From: Rhizobium sp. SSA_523
GTDB lineage: Bacteria; Pseudomonadota; Alphaproteobacteria; Rhizobiales; Rhizobiaceae
Length of the DNA: 64,000 nt
Assembly (NCBI RefSeq): GCF_030435705.1
Contig: NZ_CP129381.1
Location: forward strand, 1,240,001-1,304,000
Direction of reading: 5' to 3'
The translations under genes were made by a program, and so were the position numbers. Shown here piece after piece: positions 8,996-18,751 of this stretch (the first letter of the stretch is position 1; every line of letters begins with the position of its first letter). The notes below the pieces were generated by a model. The model ran no database searches. It saw nothing but the letters and a program-made list of their open reading frames with translations, and was not told the origin of the DNA.

Positions 8996-9850
8996 TCAAC
9001 GGCCGGATGCGATCAGGCCCTGCGGACGCAGGACGAGAAGCACAATCATCATCAGGTAGATCAGGAAGGCGCCGAGCTCCGGCAGGTAATATTTGCCTGC
9101 CACATCGGCGACGCCAATGATCAGAGCCGCGATGAAGGGCCCGGTCAGGCTGGACGTTCCGCCGATCGTGACGACGATCATGACATAGACCAGGATCTTC
9201 AGGGGAAAGGACGGATCGAGCCCCAGAAGCTCTATCCCCAAAGCTCCGCCAAGCCCTGCAAGTCCCGAACCGACTGCGAATGTTGCGGCGAAGATCGCGC
9301 TGACATTAATTCCGAGCCCGCGCGCCACGCGCTGATTATCCACCGCGGCGCGCAGCCGGGCGCCGAACCGGGTACGCGCGAGAATGAGTTGCAGCGCCAC
9401 GACGAGCGCCGCGCAGACGAGGATCAAGAATAGCCGGTAGCGACCGATTGCGACGCCGGCGATCTCAAGGCGGCCCTGCAGCCATGCCGGCAAGGTGATC
9501 AGCTGCTGCTGGGATCCGACCAGCCAATCCGCCGCCGCCATCGACATGAAGACCAGGGCGATGGAAAACAGCACCTGATCCAGATGGCTTCGCCGGTAGA
9601 GCCAGACATAAAGTGTCCGCTCCGCGATCGCGCCGAGAGCTGCGGAGGCAAGAAAGGCAAGCGGCAAAGTGGCAAGGAAGGGCAGGCCAAGCCGGTTCAT
9701 CGCAAGCGCGGTGACATAGCCGCCCAGCATGGCAAAGGCACCATGCGCCAGATTAACGAAATTCATCAGCCCCAGCGTGACGGCAAGGCCGGAAGCCATG
9801 ACGAAGAGCAGCATGCCATAGGCAATGCCATCGATAAGAATGGTCAACAT
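8996..9850 (-). CDS. livH: Branched-chain-type ABC permease LivH
   Basis: The 284-residue inner-membrane permease carries the family motif LMNFVNLAHGAFAMLGGYVTAL near residues 28-50 and ends with the usual LVLRPQGL(I) segment. It follows the binding-protein gene after a 92-bp gap that contains a strong hairpin, so its translation or transcript level may be set below that of the binding protein. It forms the heterodimeric channel with LivM. Confidence 0.94.
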   Translation of the reverse strand: MLTILIDGIAYGMLLFVMASGLAVTLGLMNFVNLAHGAFAMLGGYVTALAMNRLGLPFLATLPLAFLASAALGAIAERTLYVWLYRRSHLDQVLFSIALVFMSMAAADWLVGSQQQLITLPAWLQGRLEIAGVAIGRYRLFLILVCAALVVALQLILARTRFGARLRAAVDNQRVARGLGINVSAIFAATFAVGSGLAGLGGALGIELLGLDPSFPLKILVYVMIVVTIGGTSSLTGPFIAALIIGVADVAGKYYLPELGAFLIYLMMIVLLVLRPQGLIASGR

Positions 9851-9875
9851 TTGCGAGTTCCCTGGCGTCAGCCCT

Positions 9876-9903
9876 CCCGCCCTGGCGGATCACGCCGGGC
9901 GGG
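9876..9903 (-). terminator. Intercistronic hairpin between binding-protein and LivH genes
   Basis: CCCGCCC at 9876-9882 pairs with GGGCGGG at 9897-9903, with an inner GGCG/CGCC stem. A second, smaller GC-rich hairpin lies at 9923-9936. There is no T-run, so it is more likely a partial terminator or a block to RNA decay than a full stop, allowing excess binding protein. Confidence 0.6.
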
Positions 9904-9942
9904 AACGGCAATACGTGGATGACCGGCCGTGGCCGGCTGGCG

Positions 9943-11121
9943 CTAACCGGCCTTGCCCGGGTCCTTCACAGCGTCGAATGTCTGGAACTCGACGTTCCAG
10001 AGTTTGCCTTCGATGCGTTCCACCCTGCGCATGTAGACGTTCTGGACGATGTCGCGTGTGTTGGGATCGATCGAGATCGGACCGCGGGGACTTTCCCAGG
10101 CCTTGCCCTTGATCGCCTCGATCAGCGCTTGGCCGGTGGAATCGCCCTTCGTTGCCTCAAGGCCGGTATAGAGCGCATGCATGCCGTCATAGCCGCCGAC
10201 CGCCATGAAATTGGGGCGGCTGCCATTGTTGGCGGCACCAAAGGCCTTCACGAATTCCTTGTTGAGGGCACTGTCATGCCCGGCGGAATAATGGAAGCCC
10301 GTGATCGCCACCAAGGCCGGGTCACCCATGCTGTCGAGGATATCGTCATCCGTCACGCCGCCATCGGCCAGGAGCTTGATGCCGGACGTGTTCAACCCGC
10401 GTTCCACGAACTGCTTCATGAAGGGCGCGCCGACCCCGGACGGCACGAACACGAAGATGGCATCCGGCTTCTGATCCGCCACCTTCTGGAGGAAGGGCGC
10501 GAAGTCGGGATTGGCAAGGGGAACGCGCAGGCTCTCCACGACCTGACCGCCGGCTTCTCCGAAGGTCTTGATGAAGGTTTTCTCCGCATCGATCCCCGGC
10601 CCGTAATCGGAAACCAGCGTCACGGCCTTGCGCACGCCGTCGCCACTCGCCCACTCCGCGATCTTTGCGGTGACCTGCGGCGTGGTATAGCTGGTGCGGA
10701 TGATGAAGGGGGATGCTTCCGTGATGGAGGATGTTGCCGCCGCCATGACGATTTGCGGGATCTTGGCCTGGGCCGAAAGGGGCGCTGTGGCCAGCGCCAG
10801 CGGCGTGAGGCCGAAACCGGCCAGCGCCTCGACCTTTTCGCGAACGATCAACTCCTGGGCGTGGCGCTTTGTGGCGTCCGCCACGGACGCATCATCACGC
10901 AAGACGATCTCGATCTTTCGCCCCGCCACCTCATCGCCATTCTGCGCGATATAGAGGCGGACAGCCGCCTCGATCTGCCGCCCTGTCGATGCAAAAGGGC
11001 CGGTCATCGGCAAGATGAGACCGATCTCGAACGGCTTCGCCGCCGCCATGACGCCGCGTGCGGACAGGCTGAAAGCGGCAGCGGAAGCCATGGCCGTTCC
11101 CAGGAATACTCGTCTTTTCAT
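9943..11121 (-). CDS. Periplasmic substrate-binding protein, Leu/Ile/Val type
   Basis: The 392-residue protein belongs to the type I periplasmic binding family (Peripla_BP_6). It opens with KRRVFLGTAMASAAAFSLSA, a twin-arginine-like export signal cleaved near the MAAAKP region, followed by the family opening IGLILPMTGPFASTGRQIEAAVRLY. It would capture the substrate in the periplasm and deliver it to LivHMGF. It lies 64 bp downstream of the GntR gene. The substrate is unknown; this family takes amino acids, aromatic acids, amides and other small molecules. Confidence 0.92.
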   Translation of the reverse strand: MKRRVFLGTAMASAAAFSLSARGVMAAAKPFEIGLILPMTGPFASTGRQIEAAVRLYIAQNGDEVAGRKIEIVLRDDASVADATKRHAQELIVREKVEALAGFGLTPLALATAPLSAQAKIPQIVMAAATSSITEASPFIIRTSYTTPQVTAKIAEWASGDGVRKAVTLVSDYGPGIDAEKTFIKTFGEAGGQVVESLRVPLANPDFAPFLQKVADQKPDAIFVFVPSGVGAPFMKQFVERGLNTSGIKLLADGGVTDDDILDSMGDPALVAITGFHYSAGHDSALNKEFVKAFGAANNGSRPNFMAVGGYDGMHALYTGLEATKGDSTGQALIEAIKGKAWESPRGPISIDPNTRDIVQNVYMRRVERIEGKLWNVEFQTFDAVKDPGKAG

Positions 11122-11185
11122 GTGGTTCTCCTCCAGATTATTGATCTTGGCGACCTCCCAATCGCCAAGTGTGGCCCCGGCCCGG

Positions 11186-11947
11186 CTAGCTCCCGGACTG
11201 GCGGATCAGTGTTGCCCCCTCCAGACCATCCAGAAGATGGCGCGCATTGAGGGCGCGTGTCAGATTGCGTTGTGACAGACGGGCATGCTCGCGCATGATC
11301 TGCTCGGCCCGACCACCCTGCCGGGTGGCAATGGCATCGATGACCGCACGGTGCTGATCATGCCCGATCCAGAGATGCCGCCGCGCCGCCTCGTCCGGCG
11401 TATGGATGCCGACGAGCGCGCTGGCGGATCCGAAGGGTCGCGCATTGGCGCGGGCCAGCTCCTGCTGCAGGAGCTGGCTGTTGCACGCCTCGACGAAGAT
11501 CTTGTGGAATTCGGCGTTCAGGCGGGAATAGGTGATGATCGACTGCTCGTTGAAGACGGGGCTGATCAAGGCGGCTTCAATCCCGTCGCAGACGTGCCCC
11601 ATGTCCGCCAGAACCTGCGCGTCGACCCCACGCTCGGCCAAAAGCCGGACACAGAGCCCTTCCAGCATGCCGCGGATCTCGATGGCTTCATTGATTTCCG
11701 AGGGAAGAAAGCGGCGGACGGTATAGCCGCCAGCAGGCATGGCCTGCAGAACGCCCTCATCGGTCAGCTTCTGCAAGGCTGCGCGGATTGGGGTGCGCGA
11801 CATGGACAAAAGATCCGCAAGCTGCACCTCCGTATAGCGCGTATCGTCTTGCAGCTGCCCATTGGCAATCATGTCACGCAAGGTAAGCACGGCACGCATT
11901 GTCTGCGTGGTGCCTTGCGTCAGATCTGACACGACGGTCTTTCCCAT
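11186..11947 (-). CDS. GntR family regulator, FadR/FCD subfamily
   Basis: The 253-residue protein has an N-terminal winged helix (YTEVQLADLLSMSRTPIRAALQKLTDEG, residues 40-68, with the diagnostic SRTPIR...L) and a C-terminal all-helical FCD ligand domain that includes the metal-ligand pattern NAEFH and, later, IGHDQHRAVIDAI. The ATG at 11947 is preceded by AGGAGGAGA with 6-bp spacing. It is first in the importer/P450 transcript. Two TGTATACA boxes sit upstream, so autoregulation and control of the whole operon are likely, with the imported compound or a metabolite as ligand. Confidence 0.92.
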   Translation of the reverse strand: MGKTVVSDLTQGTTQTMRAVLTLRDMIANGQLQDDTRYTEVQLADLLSMSRTPIRAALQKLTDEGVLQAMPAGGYTVRRFLPSEINEAIEIRGMLEGLCVRLLAERGVDAQVLADMGHVCDGIEAALISPVFNEQSIITYSRLNAEFHKIFVEACNSQLLQQELARANARPFGSASALVGIHTPDEAARRHLWIGHDQHRAVIDAIATRQGGRAEQIMREHARLSQRNLTRALNARHLLDGLEGATLIRQSGS

Positions 11948-11968
11948 TCCCAATCTCCTCCTCCGTCA

Positions 11969-11978
11969 ATGTATACAT
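11969..11978. promoter_or_regulatory. GntR operator copy 1 (ATGTATACAT)
   Basis: A perfect 10-bp palindrome lies 22 bp upstream of the GntR start. TGTATACA-centred palindromes are the usual target shape of FadR/VanR-type GntR proteins. A second copy of the 8-bp core lies 84 bp further upstream. Confidence 0.65.
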
Positions 11979-12053
11979 GCGTTTTTATTTTCGGAAAGGA
12001 AATAATTGTACGGGCCAAATTTTCTGCGTTTCCGCGGCTGTTCTGCTCCGCAA

Positions 12054-12061
12054 TGTATACA
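12054..12061. promoter_or_regulatory. GntR operator copy 2 (TGTATACA)
   Basis: This is the same 8-bp palindromic core as at 11970-11977, with matching flanks (AATG on the left). The two centres are 84 bp apart, close to eight helical turns, so both dimers would lie on one face of the DNA and could loop. Confidence 0.6.
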
Positions 12062-12163
12062 CGCCAGGGAATCATATCGCGCGATCACGCGCTGCGAATG
12101 CTGATGTTCCGAGCGGGCGAGTGATAGGCGTGGGGCCGCCGGAGACGCGGGACAAGGGTTCCT

Positions 12164-12991
12164 TCACCCCTTGATGCCGCCGCTGACCAGTCCATCGACG
12201 ATGTGCTTTTGCATGGCGACAAAGAACACGACGACCGGGAACAGCACGATGACGGTGAGGGTCATGAAAGCGGGCCAGTTGACGGAGAATTGCCCGACGG
12301 CCGAATAGACCTGCAACACGAGTGTCTTGTTGCTGGCCGAGCTGAGGAACACGGTCGGCGTGATGAAGTCGTTCCAGACCCACATCGTCTGAAACACCGC
12401 GACCGTGATCAGGATGGGTCGGATCAGCGGCAGGATGATACGCCAGTAGATGCCAAAGGTGCCACACCCGTCGATCCGTGCCGCCTCGACGATCTCGAAA
12501 GGCACGGTCTTCATGTAACCCAGGATCAGGAAATAGCAGAATATCGACCCCGCACTGTACATCACCACCAGACCGTTGAGTGAATCCACCAGATGCACCC
12601 GCGCCAGCATTTGATAGAGCGGGATCAGCGTGGACTGGAACGGTACCATGAAGGCAAGCACCAATGCTGCCCCGAAGGTGCGGTTGATCCAGGTCTGCCG
12701 CATGATCATGCCGTAGGCCGCCATCGACCCCACCAGCAGCATCAAAAGGACTGAAACCACGGTCAGATACAGCGTGTTCAGGAAGCTCTGCAGGATCGGG
12801 ATCGACTGGAAGACAGTCACGTAATTGTCCAGGTACAGATGAGACGGCAGGCCAAGCGGTGCTGCGCCGGTTTCCTGCGGGGTCTTCACCGTGTTGACCA
12901 CGATGTAATAGAAGGGCAGGCCCACGGCGGCTGCCAGCATCAGCATCACGGCGCTCAGACCGCCCGAAATCCACTTGCGCCGACCGGTCAT
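12164..12991 (-). CDS. Carbohydrate ABC transporter permease, MalG/UgpE type
   Basis: The 275-residue inner-membrane permease has six hydrophobic segments and the EAA loop EIVEAARIDGCGTFGIYWRIILPLIRP near residues 185-210, as in the CUT1 sugar importer family. It ends with DGLVSGGIKG, the common C-terminus of MalG-type proteins. Its start overlaps the preceding permease stop in ATGA. It appears intact, but its partner is 5'-truncated and no binding protein or ATPase gene adjoins it, so it probably no longer works as a transporter. Confidence 0.88.
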   Translation of the reverse strand: MTGRRKWISGGLSAVMLMLAAAVGLPFYYIVVNTVKTPQETGAAPLGLPSHLYLDNYVTVFQSIPILQSFLNTLYLTVVSVLLMLLVGSMAAYGMIMRQTWINRTFGAALVLAFMVPFQSTLIPLYQMLARVHLVDSLNGLVVMYSAGSIFCYFLILGYMKTVPFEIVEAARIDGCGTFGIYWRIILPLIRPILITVAVFQTMWVWNDFITPTVFLSSASNKTLVLQVYSAVGQFSVNWPAFMTLTVIVLFPVVVFFVAMQKHIVDGLVSGGIKG

Positions 12992-13542
12992 GCCACGTTC
13001 CTTTCCAGCCGCCGCGAAATGACAAGTTGCACCATCACAACCACCAGCACCATCAGCATGAACACGACGGCCAGGGCAGAGGCTTCGCCAAACTTTGCCT
13101 CGCCCAAGCCGCGCCGGATGATGACCTGGGAAATGGTCGTCGTCGCAAACCCCGGGCCGCCCTTGGTCAGAGTGTAGGGCAGGTCAAACACCTTCAAACC
13201 GCCGGTCAACAACAGCATCTGGCTGACCGTGATGGCCGGGACCAGCAGCGGCAGGGTCAGGTAACGAAAGCGCGCGAAGGCATTGGCACCATCGATCCGG
13301 GCGGATTCGTAGAAGTCCTTGGGAATGGACTGGATATAGGCCAGATAGAGGACGGCATGCCAGCCCGTCTTCTCCCAGACAGTGACGACCACGGTGGATA
13401 GCCGCGCCAGCCAGGCATCGGCCAGCCATGGCACCGGATCGAAACCCACCGACATCAGCGGGGAATTCGCGGCACCCTCGTCAACATCAATTTCTGGAAA
13501 CTCTGGAGGGACCTGACCATGGCCCTCCACCGCCAGCATCAC
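12988..13542 (-). pseudogene. 5'-truncated carbohydrate ABC permease, MalF/UgpA type
   Basis: The open frame gives 184 residues against about 290-310 for the family. From about 13450 downward the sequence aligns well (WEKTGWHAVLYLAYIQSIPKDFYESARIDGANAF, the EAA loop, then two further membrane helices). The first 30 or so residues (MMLAVEGHGQVPPEFPEIDVDEGAA) do not resemble the family and look like unrelated sequence joined by a deletion. The first three membrane helices and the upstream binding-protein gene are missing. The remaining 3' part keeps an ATGA overlap with the intact downstream permease. Confidence 0.75.
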
Positions 13543-13607
13543 AACGTGGCCTGCCTGGTGTTGCAGCCGGACGGCCTTCCCCTCCGTCCGATGCAGGTCC
13601 TAAACCT

Positions 13608-14459
13608 TTACAGGCTGGGAAGAGTCGAGCGAATATGTTCGGCAAGAGCCTTCGCAATGACCGAAGGCCGGCTCTCTCCAAACTCGACCGATAGTCCTAT
13701 GGTGGGAAGCGCGGGCAGTCCGTCCGTGATGACGAAGAGATCCGGCGGAACGGCAGTCCTCGTGAACACGCTAATGGCGTGGCCTGACCGAGCGATCGCT
13801 GTCAGACCCGCGAGACTATTGCTTGCAAAGGCGACGCGGTACTGGCGGTTTGACGCCTCCATGACATCGCAGGCTGCCCGGTAATCGAGCGTGGCAGGTG
13901 CGGAAAGGGCAAGCGGCAGGATCGGCCGATCCAGAATAGCTGGCTTGGACGAATTTGCCACCCACACGAAATCCTCGCGCCTGATGATCTCTGGACTCGC
14001 CAATTCCGAAAGCGAGACGATACCGAGCTCAATCTGTCTTCTTCTCAGCATTGGCCTCAGCTCGGTAGTCGGCGCGCAAACCATTCGCAGTTCGACATCC
14101 GGATGCCGTTCGAAGAAGCCGTTCAGGACGGAGGGAAGGAAAGCGATGGAGTAGTCTTCCGGACAGCCCAGACTGACAGAGCCCTGCAAAGTAGAGCCGC
14201 TCATCGTCGCCAACAGCTCGTCATGCTGGGCAAGAAGCGCTTCTGCATGCATAAGCAGCTTTTCGCCGGCTGACGTCAGGCGGACACCGGATCCGCTCCT
14301 ATGGAGCAAAACCTGTCCGATCATTCCTTCAAGGCGCTGCATCTGCATGCTCAATGCCGATTGCGTACGCCCCACTTGCTGGGACGCCACACTTATTGAG
14401 CCGGATCGGGCCACCACTGCGAAGTTTCTCAGGACTGAAAGATCAAGAGTCATGGCCAT
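13608..14459 (-). CDS. dgdR: LysR family regulator, DgdR-like
   Basis: The 283-residue protein has an N-terminal winged helix (LRNFAVVARSGSISVASQQVGRTQSALSMQMQRLE, residues 9-43) and a C-terminal co-inducer domain. It is divergent from dgdA; in Burkholderia cepacia the LysR-type DgdR represses the adjacent dgdA and is relieved by 2-methylalanine. A 26-bp inverted repeat lies between the two genes. The start may be the ATG at 14459 or at 14453; neither has a clear ribosome site. The name rests on the dgdA neighbour and family, not on a full alignment. Confidence 0.8.
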   Translation of the reverse strand: MAMTLDLSVLRNFAVVARSGSISVASQQVGRTQSALSMQMQRLEGMIGQVLLHRSGSGVRLTSAGEKLLMHAEALLAQHDELLATMSGSTLQGSVSLGCPEDYSIAFLPSVLNGFFERHPDVELRMVCAPTTELRPMLRRRQIELGIVSLSELASPEIIRREDFVWVANSSKPAILDRPILPLALSAPATLDYRAACDVMEASNRQYRVAFASNSLAGLTAIARSGHAISVFTRTAVPPDLFVITDGLPALPTIGLSVEFGESRPSVIAKALAEHIRSTLPSL

Positions 14460-14467
14460 CGATTTGT

Positions 14468-15854
<1,387 letters not shown>

Positions 15855-16097
15855 GCCTGACCGCTCCCTCATGCGATCATTTAGCGACGAATAAATTCTC
15901 GCAGTGCGTGAAATGATCATCGCACGGATCGTCCCCATATCGCCGGGCCGTTCGGAGGCGCGCTTTGCAATCAGCGCCCGTAGCGCATGGGAAAGGCCCT
16001 GCGGCTCGCATCGGTCAGCGCCAGCAGATCCGCGTCATGCACTGAACTTTATGGGGGGATCGACTTGGCGGACGCGGCGTAGCGCCCCCATTCTCGC

Positions 16098-16775
16098 TCA
16101 GACCTGCAGGGCTGAGTTGATCAAAGGTTTGAGGGTCGCCGGTTCCAGGACCTGGGTGACGAACCTGTCGACGATCGGCTCGTAAGTGCGCCATAGCGCG
16201 TGTAGCCGCATGGCCGGGTCGCGCTCGAAATCGACGCGCAGGTCAACCAGCGGCCAGGCATGCTTGTCGACGATGAGCAAAGCCGCCGCCATGGCCGGCT
16301 GGGTCTCGCCGCCGGCGGCGACACCGGCATCAAGCGAGGCGAGGAGCCGCTCGGCGAAGATGGTCGACCCGCTTGCCTCATAGCCGCGGACCATTGCTGC
16401 CGTGACTTCGGTATTCGCCATGAAATTGCCGACGGAGACGCAAGCGTCGCCCTCATGCGCGGTTGCGATGGACTCGATATCCGGGCCGTTGAAGTAGGCA
16501 GTCCGCCCGTCCCTATCCACTGCGGCAAATTGCCGAAGGTTGGGATGCTCGCTTCCGGCCACGAGAATGTCGACCGTCTCCCGCGCCGAAAAACCCTTGC
16601 CGAGGAGATCCAGCCCGAGCGGGCCGCAGCGGATATCGGTGCGGTGCTGGGTCGCGATGACGCCGGCGCCCGCTTTGGCCCATGGGCATCTGTTGCCGAC
16701 GGCGATGCTCGAACTCGCGACGGCGATGCCGAACATGCCGGTCTTGCGGTCGAACGCGGAGAGAGAGAAAGTCAT
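16098..16775 (-). CDS. DUF1028 family Ntn-hydrolase-like protein
   Basis: The 225-residue protein matches DUF1028: it begins MTFSLSAFDRKTGMFGIAVASSSIAVGNRCPWAKAGAG, followed by ATQHRTDIRCGPLGLDLL. The family is placed in the Ntn-hydrolase superfamily, but its reaction is not established. It is the last gene of the LacI-controlled hydantoinase operon, 33 bp after the FAD oxidoreductase gene. An amide- or urea-bond hydrolysis step in that pathway would fit the fold and the context, but this is inference. Confidence 0.88.
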   Translation of the reverse strand: MTFSLSAFDRKTGMFGIAVASSSIAVGNRCPWAKAGAGVIATQHRTDIRCGPLGLDLLGKGFSARETVDILVAGSEHPNLRQFAAVDRDGRTAYFNGPDIESIATAHEGDACVSVGNFMANTEVTAAMVRGYEASGSTIFAERLLASLDAGVAAGGETQPAMAAALLIVDKHAWPLVDLRVDFERDPAMRLHALWRTYEPIVDRFVTQVLEPATLKPLINSALQV

Positions 16776-16808
16776 GATGTCTCCTTGATGCCCTCGGCAC
16801 CTAAACTG

Positions 16809-18098
16809 TCAGATCTCGCGGCTGTCCCTGAACCGGTACCAGGGCAGGATCAGCCGCGCGGCGCGCGAAACGAAGGCGTGAAACGGCACCTGAGGCGGCG
16901 GGCTCGGACGAAGGGCGAGTTCGTCGTCCGAGACGCCCTCGATCGCATCGGCGAGAACCGGAGCCATCGCGCAGGCGAGAGCCAGCCCGCGGCCGTTGCA
17001 GCCGATCCAGGCGCAGATCCCGTCGCCGCGCCGGTGAAGGCGTGGCAACCGGTCGGTGGTCATGGCGATGCGGCCGCCCCAGAAAGAGGTCATCGGGTTA
17101 TCCGGCAAGGCCGGAAACATCTCCTTCAGCCGCCGTCCGACCATTGCCGGCAAGCGCCGCGCCGCGGCAAACTGGATGGCGAGCGCACCCCCGGAGACGA
17201 GCCGCCCTTCGCGGTCCTTCCGGAAGTAGCGAAGGTCCATGCGCGTGTCGGACGAGGCCTCGTCATTCGGCAATATCGTCTCGGCCAGATGACCCAGCGG
17301 ATCGGTCGCCGCCTGATAGGAGGTCACCGGGACGATCGAGCGGCGCAGTTCCGGCCATAGGTCGCCCGTATAGGCGGCCGTCGTCAGGGCCACCTTTGGC
17401 GCGCGGACGCGTCCTTTCGGGGTTTCCACGATCCAGCCGTCGCCATCACGCTCAAGCCGCATTGCCGGGCTTTCTTCGTAAACGACGGCACCTTCGGATA
17501 CGGCGGCGCGGGCAAGACCGCAGGTGAAAGCGTATGGATTGATATGGCCGCCGCCCCGGTGTTCCCATCCCCCGAAATAGACATCCGTCCCCAGCTGCCG
17601 CGCGGCGTCCTCGGCGGACAGGGCGGCTGCCGGCGCGCCGGTGGCGGCCCATTGAGCGGCAAGTCCTGCGACCCGTTTCGCACGTCCCGGTGTATGGGCC
17701 GGCTGCAGCCAGCCGTTGCGCCTTGCATCGCAATCAATGCCGTATCGGTCCACCAGATCGAACAGCCGGTCGGCCGCGCCCTTCACCAGCTGGATGAAGC
17801 GCGTGCCACGCTCTCCCGGCCAGATCTTGCGAACGGCATCCGGCCCGTGGCGGGTCAGCGCCGAGATGACCTGCCCATTGGCTCGTCCTGAAGCGCCGTA
17901 GCCGACCCGCGTCGCTTCCAGCACGATCACGCGGCGTCCGCGACGGGCAAGCTCGATGGCTGTCGAAAGACCTGAAACCCCGCCACCGACGATCACCACA
18001 TCGGCGCGTGCATCGCCCTCGAGCGACGGCGCCTCGAATGTCTCGCGCGAGAGCGACATCCAGAGAGATGAAGGCTTGTCGGACGGCCAGAATGTCAT
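16809..18098 (-). CDS. FAD-dependent amine/amino-acid oxidoreductase (DAO family)
   Basis: The 429-residue flavoprotein has the FAD motif DVVIVGGGVSGLSTAIELARRG at residues 33-55 and a second conserved turn VGYGASGRANGQV, as in glycine/D-amino-acid oxidases and gamma-glutamylputrescine oxidase. WGGRIAMTTDRLPRLHRRGDGICAWIGCNGRGLALA near residue 360 is the C-terminal FAD-contact region. The ATG at 18098 overlaps the upstream stop in ATGA, so the much longer open frame is not used. In this operon it may oxidise an amine such as sarcosine released from a hydantoin, but the substrate is not proven. Confidence 0.9.
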   Translation of the reverse strand: MTFWPSDKPSSLWMSLSRETFEAPSLEGDARADVVIVGGGVSGLSTAIELARRGRRVIVLEATRVGYGASGRANGQVISALTRHGPDAVRKIWPGERGTRFIQLVKGAADRLFDLVDRYGIDCDARRNGWLQPAHTPGRAKRVAGLAAQWAATGAPAAALSAEDAARQLGTDVYFGGWEHRGGGHINPYAFTCGLARAAVSEGAVVYEESPAMRLERDGDGWIVETPKGRVRAPKVALTTAAYTGDLWPELRRSIVPVTSYQAATDPLGHLAETILPNDEASSDTRMDLRYFRKDREGRLVSGGALAIQFAAARRLPAMVGRRLKEMFPALPDNPMTSFWGGRIAMTTDRLPRLHRRGDGICAWIGCNGRGLALACAMAPVLADAIEGVSDDELALRPSPPPQVPFHAFVSRAARLILPWYRFRDSREI

Positions 18099-18751
18099 GC
18101 GGCGACCACCTCTACCTCGAGGCCGCAGACGTCGCGCAGATCGCTGTACATCGCCCTCGCACCGGAGAGCAGGAGCCTGGCGCCTCCGGGCTTCACCTCC
18201 GTCCCTTCCCCGTTGCCAGTCGGGAAACCGGACAGGGATCGCGCTTGCGGCAGGGTGACCGAGACGAGCGATGATGCGCCATTGATGTGTTTCATCGTAT
18301 CGGGCCGCCAGAGAAGCTCCGCCGTGTGGTGCTGGCAGAGGAGGCATTGCAGTCCGGGCGTTCGGACCGGATCGATGCGGGTGATCGAGAAGCGCAGCTC
18401 GCCGTCGTCGGTCATTCGCGAGAAATGTCGAACCGGCTCGGCCGGGATGTCGAGTGACGCGAGTTCTTGAGCCGAGGCATCGATGTCGCTGCTGCGCAGC
18501 GCAAATCCCCGGATCCCTGACCCTTCTGACAGCAGCGCACACCAGGTGGCGTTTGCCGCCGTTTCGGCGACGATGCCCATGATTTCGATATAGCTGCCTT
18601 GGAGCATCACGCAGCGGTTGGCGGTGCCCATGGCGGCGCTGTGACGGGTTTCCGGCGTCACATGAAAGCCAGCCGCCTCGAAAGCATGACCGGCTGCCCC
18701 AAGATCCTGAACCAGGACGACGATGTGATCGATCGGCAGATACAGGCTCAT
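18095..18751 (-). CDS. VOC/glyoxalase-like domain protein
   Basis: The 218-residue protein starts LPIDHIVVLVQDLGAAGHAFEAAGFHVTPETRHSAAMGTANRCVML, the pattern of the glyoxalase-like (Glyoxalase_3/VOC) fold with its metal histidine in DHIVVLV and a second one in the RH strand. The C-terminal half repeats the fold. Overlaps with both neighbours (ATGA at each end) tie it to the permease and oxidase genes. A role in isomerising or cleaving a pathway intermediate is possible, but not shown. Confidence 0.82.
   Translation of the reverse strand: MSLYLPIDHIVVLVQDLGAAGHAFEAAGFHVTPETRHSAAMGTANRCVMLQGSYIEIMGIVAETAANATWCALLSEGSGIRGFALRSSDIDASAQELASLDIPAEPVRHFSRMTDDGELRFSITRIDPVRTPGLQCLLCQHHTAELLWRPDTMKHINGASSLVSVTLPQARSLSGFPTGNGEGTEVKPGGARLLLSGARAMYSDLRDVCGLEVEVVAA

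Noticed and set aside
12072..13025. Minus-strand open frame of 317 codons
   Set aside because: It overlaps the MalG-type permease in another frame; the permease frame has membrane helices and the EAA loop.
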